Shown piece after piece: positions 20,355 through 27,952 of a DNA stretch of 64,000 nt. How positions within the stretch are numbered: position 1 is the stretch's first letter; the number at the start of each line of letters is the position of its first letter. This stretch comes from Bremerella sp. P1. Its GTDB lineage: Bacteria; Planctomycetota; Planctomycetia; Pirellulales; Pirellulaceae. The notes under the pieces are model-generated. The model was not told the DNA's origin and ran no database searches. It saw only the letters and a program-made list of their open reading frames with translations. The position numbers and the translations under genes are program-made. The stretch is taken from contig NZ_CP118164.1 in NCBI RefSeq assembly GCF_028748185.1, forward strand, positions 1,240,001 to 1,304,000. The letters are read 5' to 3'.

Positions 20355-21581
20355 CTACCCCTCCTTCGTGGAGCCTCCAAGGTTCTCAAGCACCCCCAGA
20401 AGACGCTCATTCAGAGCCTCCGCCTTGGCCAGTCGCTCAGCCAACTCGCCCTGGCCAGCCTTCGGCTCCTCCGCCTCACCGAAAAACTTTCGCCGCTTCT
20501 CCGCAGCACCGGCCAGCGACTGAGCCGCGTTCAGATAGTATCGCTCCGTCGTCACCGAGGTGGAGTGGCCAAGGTAACGGCTCGCCTCCGCAGTCGGCAC
20601 ACCAGCGGCAACAAGCTCTGTGCCGCAGGTCGAACGATACTCCTGGGGAGTTGGCCGCTGATCTACTGGAATCCCCGCAGCATCAGCAATCGCGTCCCAG
20701 TCGAAATAAAAAGCACGAATATCCTTCCCAGTCCAAGGCAAGATCGGCTCTGATCCCTTAGGTTTCCCGGATTCCACGAACCAGCTGTCCAACAATTCGT
20801 GAAGGGCGACAGCAGGGAGTTCGCGTTCTCGTCGTGCTTTGTTGCCGCTACCATCGCTTGGGATCGTCAGGGTCTGCTTTCTGCGGTTCCAGTTCTTCCA
20901 GGGGATAGCCATGATTTCGCAGCGTCGTGCTCCGAGTTCTTCCAACAGGAGGAGATACAGCCGCCACCAGGATTTGCTGCGTTGCTTCAGGACGAGATCG
21001 TCCTTGTCCAATGCTGCGAGCATCGCTTGTCGGATACTGGGATCGATGACGGTTGGATTCTTGAGGTCTTCGCGGACGATCAGCCCTTTGAACTTCGTGG
21101 TTCCGACCTGATGGTTCTGCTCGACGGCCCAGTTGATGGCAGTTCTGATCGAGCGAAGATCCTTGTTGACGGTTGGGGGTACCACAGATTCGAGTCGCTT
21201 GCCGATGAAGCCCTGAAGGACCGGGATGGTCACCTCGTCAAGCCAAAGGTCGCCCATGGCTTTCTGGAAGTTGTCGAGGCTCTGCTTATAGGCTGCTATG
21301 GTTAGCGGTCGTGTTCTGCCTTTCTTGCCGTCGAGGAACGCTTTGCTGAATTCCGACCATTTGATGCGGGTTGGCTTGGCTGTGCTGATGCCCCAGGGTG
21401 CCAGGGCGAGTTGTCGTTCCTTCTCACGGCGGATTTGATTTGCCACGGACTTATCGCGGGTCTTTGTGGTTTCGTAGGCGTATTTGCCGTTTGGCTGTTT
21501 CCACTTCATGACCCAGGTTTTGCTTTTGGTCTTCTTGCCGCTTTTGGTAACGGTTGGTTGGTAGAGCGTGACGGTCGCCAT
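20355..21581 (-). CDS. int: tyrosine recombinase/integrase of the island
   Basis: 408 aa. The N-terminal arm/core-binding part (WSEFSKAFLDGKKGRTRPLTIAAYKQSLDNFQKAMG) precedes the catalytic domain: first Arg in LEELGARRCEIMAI, second box TPQEYRSTCGTELVAAGV, then YLGHSTSVTTERYYL with the nucleophile Tyr. The usual His of the HxxR box is Gln (QEYR). A C-terminal coiled tail (LAERLAKAEALNERLLGVLENL) is extra. It integrates and excises the island at tRNA-Leu. The gene reads towards attL, the common arrangement for tRNA-targeting integrases. Confidence 0.95.
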   Translation of the reverse strand: MATVTLYQPTVTKSGKKTKSKTWVMKWKQPNGKYAYETTKTRDKSVANQIRREKERQLALAPWGISTAKPTRIKWSEFSKAFLDGKKGRTRPLTIAAYKQSLDNFQKAMGDLWLDEVTIPVLQGFIGKRLESVVPPTVNKDLRSIRTAINWAVEQNHQVGTTKFKGLIVREDLKNPTVIDPSIRQAMLAALDKDDLVLKQRSKSWWRLYLLLLEELGARRCEIMAIPWKNWNRRKQTLTIPSDGSGNKARRERELPAVALHELLDSWFVESGKPKGSEPILPWTGKDIRAFYFDWDAIADAAGIPVDQRPTPQEYRSTCGTELVAAGVPTAEASRYLGHSTSVTTERYYLNAAQSLAGAAEKRRKFFGEAEEPKAGQGELAERLAKAEALNERLLGVLENLGGSTKEG

Positions 21582-21670
21582 CGCTGTCTACTTGTCGTTC
21601 AGAAATGAAAAATGGTCCGACACCAGCGGACCATTGAGGAGGCTCAAGAACAAGTTTTGGGATGGCGAAT

Positions 21671-21901
21671 CTAGAGCTTGTCGATGAAGGCAATGATGTC
21701 CTTTTCGAGCCAGCGTCGTTGTGTTCCGAGCTTCTTCGGCACGGGCAGCTGGCCTCGTTCGATCATTCGGTCGATTTCTCGGATCGACACGCCGAGTACA
21801 GCTGCGACGCCTTTGGTGTCGAGTAAGCGTTTGCCTTTTGGGAAGCCTTCGGGGATGGGGAGTTCGTTCTTGCGGGGTGCCATCCAGAGAAAATCAGCCA
21901 T
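21671..21901 (-). CDS. excisionase-like HTH protein (AlpA/MerR type)
   Basis: 76 aa. The helix-turn-helix LLDTKGVAAVLGVSIREIDRMIERGQLPVPKKLGTQRRWLEKDIIAFI is the 'HTH_17' fold of excisionases and AlpA. Such proteins bend DNA at att sites or activate int. It lies 89 bp upstream of the integrase on the same strand. It is paralogous to the next gene upstream. Confidence 0.82.
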   Translation of the reverse strand: MADFLWMAPRKNELPIPEGFPKGKRLLDTKGVAAVLGVSIREIDRMIERGQLPVPKKLGTQRRWLEKDIIAFIDKL

Positions 21902-21995
21902 TGGGTTTGGTTCCTTACAGGTACAGTTTTTGCCGTGTGTTGCAAGGTTGTGGTGGTTGGTTAACTGCTCGGATCGAGATCGAAGCGGTTATGGT

Positions 21996-22211
21996 TTACA
22001 GGGATTCGAGGTAGTCGAGGATGTCGGCCTTCCGCCAGCGGTACAGGCGACCGATACGCTTGAACGGAGGGAGCCGCCCATCCTTACGCATCCGTCTAAC
22101 CGTCTTGATCGAGACACCAAGCACAGCAGCTACCTGCTCAGAATCCATCAGGATTTCGCGGTCAGGAAAATCCTGGGGAGGCTCACAGCGTCGCTTAATC
22201 GGCACGTACAT
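21996..22211 (-). CDS. second excisionase-like HTH protein
   Basis: 71 aa. ILMDSEQVAAVLGVSIKTVRRMRKDGRLPPFKRIGRLYRWRKADILDYLESL is the same winged HTH fold as the 76-aa protein downstream, with roughly one third identical residues by eye. Its start overlaps the end of the 192-aa gene by 17 bp, so both are read from one message. One of the two is likely the directionality factor and the other a regulator; which is which cannot be told. Confidence 0.82.
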   Translation of the reverse strand: MYVPIKRRCEPPQDFPDREILMDSEQVAAVLGVSIKTVRRMRKDGRLPPFKRIGRLYRWRKADILDYLESL

Positions 22212-22773
22212 ACTCCTTCTCCTTCAGCCGACGCGCACGCTGGCCCAGGTAGCGTTTGATGGTGCCGAAATGCTTCTCCGTATCGAACCGAAAAGCCTTC
22301 CATTCCCCGAGGAAAATGTGGAGTTCAGAATCGATTAGTTGGACCTGCAAATAATGCCCTCGGTACAGGAAGTAGGACACAGGCTCATCGTCAAACCAAA
22401 ACGTCCGAACCTCAGCACCTAAGCAGCACCCAAGCGATTCCAAAACATCATCTGTCGGTCGCAGATTGCTGCGAGTCAGAGCAGCAGTAATGACACGCTG
22501 GAACGACAGGGGTTGGCTCTGGTGATGCGGAGAATCAAACAGGCATCGGATGAGTAGGCCGTCATAGAGCAAGACATAACAAGCGACACCGAAATCCACA
22601 TCAAAACGGCCCTGCTCGTGACGGCAGGAATCGCAATGCAATAATTTATTACCATCGATCACGAAATACGCCTCTTCCTGAAGAGGGAGACTGCCTGGAG
22701 GGCTGTGATAAGTCAGGTGCTCCCAACCCATCCAGTCAGCTACATAGGACATCTCTGCGTAACGCTTTTGCAT
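22195..22773 (-). CDS. island protein of unknown function
   Basis: 192 aa, not recognised. It contains a CDSCRHEQG stretch (a single CxxC, possibly metal-binding), many aromatic residues and a basic C-terminus (YLGQRARRLKEKEYVRAD). No membrane helix or signal peptide is seen. Its ATG overlaps the stop of the upstream, IS-broken gene as TAATG, a coupling arrangement, and its 3' end overlaps the HTH gene by 17 bp. It is thus part of the int operon. Confidence 0.6.
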   Translation of the reverse strand: MQKRYAEMSYVADWMGWEHLTYHSPPGSLPLQEEAYFVIDGNKLLHCDSCRHEQGRFDVDFGVACYVLLYDGLLIRCLFDSPHHQSQPLSFQRVITAALTRSNLRPTDDVLESLGCCLGAEVRTFWFDDEPVSYFLYRGHYLQVQLIDSELHIFLGEWKAFRFDTEKHFGTIKRYLGQRARRLKEKEYVRAD

Positions 22774-22883
22774 TAGCCTTCCTCCTGACCGTTAAGCTGC
22801 TCGTCGATCTTGGCCTGCAAAAACGGGAGAACCTGCTCCTCGATCACCTTCAGCATGTGCATGCCGTCAAGAAACTTTCGGCA
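22773..22883 (-). pseudogene. C-terminal remnant of a small island gene cut by the IS pair
   Basis: 36 codons, CRKFLDGMHMLKVIEEQV continuing to LNGQEEG, open directly out of the IS end. It ends in TAATG with the next gene. The word RKFLDG resembles RKYPDG at the break in the N-terminal fragment on the far side of the IS pair, so the two halves may come from one gene or two paralogues. Confidence 0.6.
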
Positions 22884-22912
22884 TGACCTGCCCCCACGAA
22901 TGAAACCAGTCT

Positions 22913-23776
22913 TTAAGTTGTAGTTTTCAAGGATTCTTCCAGGGGAAGGTGCTGGAGCGTAGCGGAAGCAGCTTCCCCTGGAAGAATTGCCTCCGGTGCC
23001 GGTGGACGGTACCCCAGCGAACTGTGCGGGCGTACCGTGTTGTACTCGACGCGCCATCGTTCGATCAACACTTTTGCCTCCAGGAGCGTGTCTAAGAGCT
23101 CTCGATCGAGCAGTTCATCGCGTAACTTCCCGTTGAAGGATTCGATATAGCCATTCTCCCACGGGCTGCCTGGTTCAATGTACAAGGTGTTCACCTCGAC
23201 TCGTTCCAGCCAGTCACGCACCTTTGTGGCGGTGAACTCTGAGCCGTTGTCGCTCCGGATGAAGTCCGGCACGCCTCGGCGAACAAACAGGTCACTAAGC
23301 CGCTCCAAGACGTCCTCACTGGTTAGTTGTCGGGCCACGTCGATCGCCAGGCACTCACGTGTGTATTCATCGATCAGTGTCAGCATCCGGAAGGCTCGAC
23401 CATCGTGCGTTCGGTGATGCACGAAGTCATAGCTCCAGACCTCATCGCGTTGACTCGGCCGCAAGCGAACACACGAACCATCATTAAGCCACAGGCGACG
23501 TCGTTTAGGCTGCCTTTTCGGCACTTTCAGGCCTTCACGACGCCACAGGCGTTCAATGCGTTTATGGTTCACCTGCCAACCTTTCCGTCGTAGCATCTCG
23601 GTAATTCGCCGATAGCCATAACGGCCGTACTGTTCAGCAAGTTCAATCATCTCCCGGACCAGGCGAGGCTCGTCATCGGGAACCCAGCGAACACGGCGCT
23701 GCGTGGAACGAGGCTGTCCCAGCACCCGGCAGGCCCTCCGTTCTGAGACTCGCTCGCGTCCCAAGGTATCTCGCAC
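22913..23776 (-). CDS. IS3-family transposase OrfB, copy 1
   Basis: 287 aa from the first ATG. Integrase-core transposase with D in SYDFVHHRTHDGRAF, D in FIRSDNGSEFTA and E in ENGYIESFNGKLRDELL, and an HTH_21-type segment YGYRRITEMLRRKGWQVNHKRIERLWR. It is normally made by -1 frameshifting from orfA through GGGAAAC (23821-23815). Here orfA has lost its start, so expression is doubtful. Confidence 0.93.
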   Translation of the reverse strand: MRDTLGRERVSERRACRVLGQPRSTQRRVRWVPDDEPRLVREMIELAEQYGRYGYRRITEMLRRKGWQVNHKRIERLWRREGLKVPKRQPKRRRLWLNDGSCVRLRPSQRDEVWSYDFVHHRTHDGRAFRMLTLIDEYTRECLAIDVARQLTSEDVLERLSDLFVRRGVPDFIRSDNGSEFTATKVRDWLERVEVNTLYIEPGSPWENGYIESFNGKLRDELLDRELLDTLLEAKVLIERWRVEYNTVRPHSSLGYRPPAPEAILPGEAASATLQHLPLEESLKTTT

Positions 23777-23808
23777 GTGCTCGACGAATCGCCGTCGCTT
23801 GTCCGGGC

Positions 23809-24077
23809 TCAGAAGTTTCCCGAAGCGGCCTCCTTCAGGATCGCCTTGTCGAGTTCGGCATCAGCCAGCAGTCGCTTCAGGCGAGCGTTCTCTTTCTCGA
23901 GCTCTTTCAAACGCTTGGCCTGATCGGTACGAACACCACCATACTCCTTCCGCCAGCGGTAGTACGTCTGCTCTGTGACGCCGATGGCCTTGCAGGCCTG
24001 GGCAATTGTCTTGTCCTGCGAAAGAAGCACCTCCGCTTCGCGGAGATGCTGAATGATCTGCTCGGGCGTGAATCTTC
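23809..24077 (-). pseudogene. IS3-family OrfA, copy 1, 5'-truncated
   Basis: Open from the junction with copy 2 (RRFTPEQIIQHLREAEVLLSQDKTIAQ) to the usual end LKEAASGNF. It lacks the initiator ATG and the codons before RRF. An HTH and leucine-zipper region (LKELEKENARLKRLLADAELDKAILKEA) remain. Confidence 0.85.
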
Positions 24078-24156
24078 TGACCTGCCCCCTTCAACCGCGT
24101 CCATTCGGTAAATTAGTTATTTGCTGAGTGAATGCCCATTTGAAGGGAGATTTCTA

Positions 24157-24435
24157 ATGCCTAGAAGACGATTCACGCCGGAGCAGATTATCCAGCATCT
24201 CCGCGAAGCAGAGGTGCTTCTTTCTCAGGACAAGACGATTGCCCAGGCCTGCAAGGCGATCGGCGTCACGGAGCAGACGTACTACCGTTGGCGGAAGGAG
24301 TACGGTGGCATTCGTACGGACCAAGCCAAGCGGTTAAAAGATCTGGAGAAAGAGAACGCTCGACTGAAGAGACTCCTGGCGGATGCCGAGCTTGACAAGG
24401 CGATCCTTAAGGAGGCCGCTTCGGGAAACTTCTGA
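24157..24435 (+). CDS. IS3-family OrfA (HTH/leucine-zipper) protein, copy 2
   Basis: 92 aa, MPRRRFTPEQIIQHLREAEVLLSQ with a helix-turn-helix (IAQACKAIGVTEQTYYRWRKEYGG) and a leucine zipper (LKDLEKENARLKRLLADAEL). It binds the IS ends and regulates transposition. GAAGGGA lies 8 nt upstream of ATG 24157; an earlier frame start at 24121 lacks a family match. Confidence 0.93.
   Translation: MPRRRFTPEQIIQHLREAEVLLSQDKTIAQACKAIGVTEQTYYRWRKEYGGIRTDQAKRLKDLEKENARLKRLLADAELDKAILKEAASGNF
24423..24429 (+). promoter_or_regulatory. -1 programmed frameshift heptamer G_GGA_AAC
   Basis: GGGAAAC fits X_XXY_YYZ in the orfA frame, 3 nt before the orfA stop TGA (24433-24435). Slipping -1 gives GGG AAA CTT CTG AGC and enters orfB (LSPDKRRRIVEHV), making the OrfAB transposase. 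Confidence 0.7.
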
Positions 24436-24467
24436 GCCCGGACAAGCGACGGCGAATCGTCGAGCAC

Positions 24468-25331
24468 GTGCGAGACGCCTTGGGACGCGCGCGAGTCTCG
24501 GAACGGCGGGCTTGTCGCGTGCTTGGGCAGCCGCGTTCCACGCAGCGCCGTGCTCGCTGGATTCCCGATGACGAACCTCGCCTGGTCCGGGAGATGATTG
24601 AGCTGGCCGAACAGTACGGTCGCTACGGCTATCGGCGAATTACCGAGATGTTGCGACGGAAAGGTTGGCAGGTGAACCATAAACGCATCGAGCGACTATG
24701 GCGTCGTGAAGGGCTGAAAGTACCGCAAAGGCAGCCTAAACGACGTCGCCTGTGGTTGAACGATGGTTCGTGTGTTCGCCTGCGGCCAAGTCGTCGCGAT
24801 GAGGTCTGGAGCTATGACTTCGTACATCACCGTACGCACGATGGCCGAGCCTTCCGGATGCTGACGCTGATCGATGAATATACACGCGAGTGCCTGGCGA
24901 TCGACGTCGCCCGTCAGTTAACCAGCGAGGAAGTCTTGGAACGCCTCAGTGACCTGTTCGTTCGACGCGGCGTGCCTGACTTCATCCGGAGCGATAATGG
25001 CTCCGAGTTCACAGCTACAAAGGTCCGTGACTGGTTAGAGCGAGTCGAGGTGAACACCTTGTACATCGAGCCAGGCAGTCCCTGGGAGAATGGCTACATC
25101 GAATCATTCAACGGGAAGCTGCGAGATGAACTACTCGATCGAGAGATCTTCGACACGCTACTGGAGGCAAAAGTGTTGATCGAACGGTGGCGAGTCGAGT
25201 ACAACACGGTACGCCCGCACAGTTCGCTGGGGTACCGCCCACCGGCACCGGAGGCAATTCTTCCAGGGGAAGGTGCTTCCGCTACGCTACAGCACCTTCC
25301 CCTGGAAGAACCCTTGAAGACTATCACTTAA
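24468..25331 (+). CDS. IS3-family transposase OrfB, copy 2
   Basis: 287 aa from the first ATG, but the frame is open back to the frameshift site and the active enzyme is the OrfAB fusion. DDE residues lie in SYDFVHHRTHDG, FIRSDNGSEF and NGYIESFNGK. It differs from copy 1 at a few residues (KVPQRQPKRR against KVPKRQPKRR, for example). Confidence 0.94.
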   Translation: MRDALGRARVSERRACRVLGQPRSTQRRARWIPDDEPRLVREMIELAEQYGRYGYRRITEMLRRKGWQVNHKRIERLWRREGLKVPQRQPKRRRLWLNDGSCVRLRPSRRDEVWSYDFVHHRTHDGRAFRMLTLIDEYTRECLAIDVARQLTSEEVLERLSDLFVRRGVPDFIRSDNGSEFTATKVRDWLERVEVNTLYIEPGSPWENGYIESFNGKLRDELLDREIFDTLLEAKVLIERWRVEYNTVRPHSSLGYRPPAPEAILPGEGASATLQHLPLEEPLKTIT

Positions 25332-25360
25332 AGACTGGTTTCATTCGCGGGGGCAGGTCA

Positions 25361-25563
25361 ACGCCATCGGGATACTTGCGTGTTGATGCTGTCATACCTA
25401 CAGCAACCGCACGGTTGTAAACTTTGCTGCGAAAGAACTTCAGGTTGTCACCCACTTCATCAAAGTCGAACTGGAAGTAGCCACCACTTAGGAGCTTGGC
25501 CCAGTCTTTCTCAGTAAGCTTGATTTGCGGTACTTCAACAGGGAAACCCTTTACCTTTTTCAT
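25361..25563 (-). pseudogene. N-terminal remnant of a small island gene cut by the IS pair
   Basis: 67 codons from ATG 25563: MKKVKGFPVEVPQIKLTEKD to FFRSKVYNRAVAVGMTASTRKYPDGV, then the frame runs into IS sequence. It is probably the 5' half of the gene whose 3' part, or whose paralogue's 3' part, lies at 22773-22883. Its function is unknown. Confidence 0.6.
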
Positions 25564-25773
25564 CAGTCATACCTCTCCGGAAAACTTGCGTGCGGGATCA
25601 CTTCTCTAGGTATGTTTGCCGGGAATCTTCGCTCGATGTACTTTGCTAGGCAACACGGACGAACAGCGTCCCCTCAGAAACAGAAAGAGCCCAGGCATTC
25701 CATCACCTGGGCTCTTCGATATTGGGCGCTGAGAAACAAACCAGGAGAAACCAGCGCCCTGTGCTGCATGCAA
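25564..25773. other. short gap holding a terminator
   Basis: No supported gene. It contains the inverted repeat at 25685-25716. Confidence 0.5.
25685..25716 (-). terminator. terminator hairpin downstream of the zincin operon
   Basis: AAGAGCCCAGG (25685-25695) pairs perfectly with CCTGGGCTCTT (25706-25716). On the minus strand it is followed by TCTGTTTCTG. It lies 58 bp beyond the 35-aa gene. Confidence 0.6.
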
Positions 25774-25881
25774 TTATTCCGTGTCGTCGATTGCCTGCTG
25801 TATGGCAAGAATTAATTCTTCGTTGCTGGTTTCATCAGAGACTAACTCCGAGTAGAGAAAGGTGAAGCTTTGAACTTCCAT
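25774..25881 (-). CDS. 35-aa acidic small protein
   Basis: Sequence runs MEVQSFTFLYSELVSDETSN to AIQQAIDDTE. The ATG at 25881 has a strong Shine-Dalgarno GGAGGGG 7 nt upstream, and a terminator follows, which is why it is called despite its size. It lies about 205 bp downstream of the zinc protease on the same strand. It has no recognised family. A partner or regulator role is only a guess from position. Confidence 0.4.
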   Translation of the reverse strand: MEVQSFTFLYSELVSDETSNEELILAIQQAIDDTE

Positions 25882-26086
25882 TGGTGACCCCTCCAAGGAC
25901 ATGAGAAATGGTGAAATAGAAATCCAATTTGGATTAAATACGGCCGAAGAGACTTCGATATTACTACTTCTTCTTGAAGAGGCTGATCGTGGTGTAGGAG
26001 GTGTGCCCAGAGCTATCGATAAATTTGAGCTATGGCTGGCCTTGCTAATCCGACGCAAATATTGCACGCGAACTGAGATATCTTTC

Positions 26087-27232
26087 TCATGCAACCTCGT
26101 CAGGGATTAATTGATCGATATTCATTCCTCGCTGCTCTAAGGCATTCCTGAAAAGGTGTTTCCAAACACGAATCATCGACTCCACCTTGAATTGGTTTCT
26201 CACGGACATCCCGTTGAAAAGTTGTCTCAAGCGATACCTCGCCGGTGGGTGAGAATCCTGCTCTGTAATGCTGTCTTCTGTCAATGCAATGATCAGCAAA
26301 CAAAGTGTGACGCCCACAATCGGGCGAGTTTCATCTAGGCCTCCACTTTGAAACATCAGGACTGCTAGAGCAAAAGCATCAGCCTGCAGTTCAAACTCTT
26401 TAGAAGGACCTTGCCCTGTATGGCCCAAGAGCACGTGACCAAATTCATGAAACCACACGAACTGTATCGCCGCCAAAGCAAGTAAGCGGTACTCAAGTAG
26501 GGATCGAAAGTCGGCAGTTTCCCCTGACGCGGTACAGGTCGGGTATACAATGCCGCCTATCGTCTCACAACGCGCCAATCTAACAACTTCACGAGTCACG
26601 AATCTTATATCATCCCGCCGCGCAATCCTTTTTAGTTTATCCTCAATCCTGTCCGGTTCTGTAGCATAGTCCTCTAACTGTACGAAGCAGTAGCACAGAA
26701 GATTGGCAACTAGATCGATGGTCTTTTCTAACTGCGGGTACACACAGACGACAGGCACTCCTAAGATGCCTAGACTCGGACTGAAAAAAGCATTCATCTG
26801 CCTCTCAAATAGGTTGACGGATCTTACTTTCGAAATAAGTTCAAGAAGACCGCCTACTACGGTAGTTGGCGGCTCCCCGTCTTCGACAGGTGGCGGATCA
26901 AATATACTGCTCCAATAATCCTCACCTAGTTCGGTGAAGAATCCGTTCAACGTACTATCAATTAGGATTCGTTTACCGGCAGTGCCGCTTCGTGTCCAAT
27001 CAAGCAGGCTATCGGATTCAATTACGCTACGATAGTGCTGAGTCTCCCAATCCCTAAGGACTTTCGGAATGCCTTCAGTGCTTTCCAGAACGGACAGTCG
27101 CCGTTTCGCCTGACGACGGTGTTCTTCTAGGACCTGTGTAGCAAAGTCTTCCATCGAGACGCCTACACTACCGGCAAATTGGCGGATTGATTCAAGTTCA
27201 ATGAGTTCGATTCTTTGTTCTAAGCTTAGCAC
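26087..27232 (-). CDS. zinc metalloprotease-like protein, Lit/U49-like
   Basis: 381 aa. The zincin motif HEFGHVLLGH starts at His262, followed by FELQADAFALAVLM, which supplies an acidic third ligand, as in Lit (peptidase U49) and ImmA/IrrE-type proteases. The N-terminal 240 residues have no recognised domain and no signal peptide or membrane helix, so it acts in the cytosol. Lit cleaves EF-Tu on phage infection; whether this one does is unknown. It is transcribed divergently from a 182-aa gene (114-bp gap) inside the island, and its codon use looks more A+T-rich than the flanking core genes. Confidence 0.65.
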   Translation of the reverse strand: MLSLEQRIELIELESIRQFAGSVGVSMEDFATQVLEEHRRQAKRRLSVLESTEGIPKVLRDWETQHYRSVIESDSLLDWTRSGTAGKRILIDSTLNGFFTELGEDYWSSIFDPPPVEDGEPPTTVVGGLLELISKVRSVNLFERQMNAFFSPSLGILGVPVVCVYPQLEKTIDLVANLLCYCFVQLEDYATEPDRIEDKLKRIARRDDIRFVTREVVRLARCETIGGIVYPTCTASGETADFRSLLEYRLLALAAIQFVWFHEFGHVLLGHTGQGPSKEFELQADAFALAVLMFQSGGLDETRPIVGVTLCLLIIALTEDSITEQDSHPPARYRLRQLFNGMSVRNQFKVESMIRVWKHLFRNALEQRGMNIDQLIPDEVA

Positions 27233-27346
27233 TTGCCTCTCTCCCTACTCGCCGAGCATCCCGGTAACATCCGCTACGAACCCGACTAATTGTTAGCTAT
27301 ATTGGAACCATCTACTAGCATTCACTATTGAGTTGCCGAGGTTCTG

Positions 27347-27895
27347 ATGGATATTTCTGATTTTGACTTCTCCGATGGGCTTGCTGCTTTTTTACAGGAG
27401 ATACCGGCAACGGACCTGATCCTTCTGCCAAGTGATTCAGACGGCACTTTACCCGTTCTTGGCTTTAATTACAGCCAGAGTGATTTCGACCTTGTGAGAA
27501 GATTGCGAGAATCGCGCCTTCCAGTAAGCACATTGTCGAACGAAGCTAGTGTTGCACCTTTGAACTTTGCACCTTCAATACAGGCCATGATTGAGGCTGG
27601 AGGTTGGATAGCGCCGACATTATTTTTTAGTGCGGCTGCGACTTCTGAGAACCAGCACATCGTCAGTGTAAGTCTAGGTGTAATAGCGAATTGGCTAACA
27701 GAGATCGTCACACCTACGTCATCTGATGTGACACCGCAGAACGAGAATGTGCGGATTAGTATTATTTTGGAGTCCCGCAAGACCAAGACAACCGAGGAAG
27801 GTAATAGGCGAATTGACTACGAAGGGTCCATTGAAGGTCTCAACCAATTAGCCCAGCAAATCCAGTCGCTGCTAGACAACGAACGCAAAGCTTAG
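27347..27895 (+). CDS. island protein of unknown function, divergent from the zincin
   Basis: 182 aa, begins MDISDFDFSDGLAAFLQEIP. No signal peptide; a hydrophobic stretch (HIVSVSLGVIANWLTEIV) looks like a buried helix. The C-terminal half, VRISIILESRKTKTTEEGNRR then IDYEGSIEGLNQLAQQIQSLL, has alternating strand/helix character. GAGG lies upstream of the ATG. It shares a divergent promoter region with the protease gene, so the two may be functionally paired. Confidence 0.6.
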   Translation: MDISDFDFSDGLAAFLQEIPATDLILLPSDSDGTLPVLGFNYSQSDFDLVRRLRESRLPVSTLSNEASVAPLNFAPSIQAMIEAGGWIAPTLFFSAAATSENQHIVSVSLGVIANWLTEIVTPTSSDVTPQNENVRISIILESRKTKTTEEGNRRIDYEGSIEGLNQLAQQIQSLLDNERKA

Positions 27896-27952
27896 TCTTT
27901 CTTGACGACCCGCCATCCCACCGAAATACTGAATTGGAATTCTTGCCCCCAA

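Larger units (their letters stand above)
22884..24077 (-). mobile_element. IS3-family element, copy 1, 5'-truncated
   Basis: 1194 bp in reverse orientation. It keeps the right terminal repeat (TGACCTGCCCCC at 22884 reading inward) and a full orfB, but its left end and the first few codons of orfA are lost where copy 2 begins at 24078. It is very similar to copy 2, with scattered substitutions. Without its left end it cannot transpose alone. Confidence 0.9.
24078..25360 (+). mobile_element. IS3-family element, copy 2, intact
   Basis: 1283 bp. Terminal inverted repeats TGACCTGCCCCC at 24078 and GGGGGCAGGTCA ending at 25360; TG...CA ends are typical of IS3. It carries orfA and orfB with a frameshift site. 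It abuts the truncated copy 1 with no spacer, in opposite orientation. Flanking bases on the outer sides of the pair (GGCA left, ACGC right) do not form a target duplication, which points to an IS-associated deletion. Confidence 0.92.

Noticed and set aside
25525-25815. 96-codon plus-strand frame
   Set aside because: It crosses a strong terminator hairpin and overlaps the antisense of two better-supported small genes.
25901-26110. 69-codon plus-strand frame
   Set aside because: It overlaps the end of the zinc protease gene antisense and shows Leu/Glu low complexity only.
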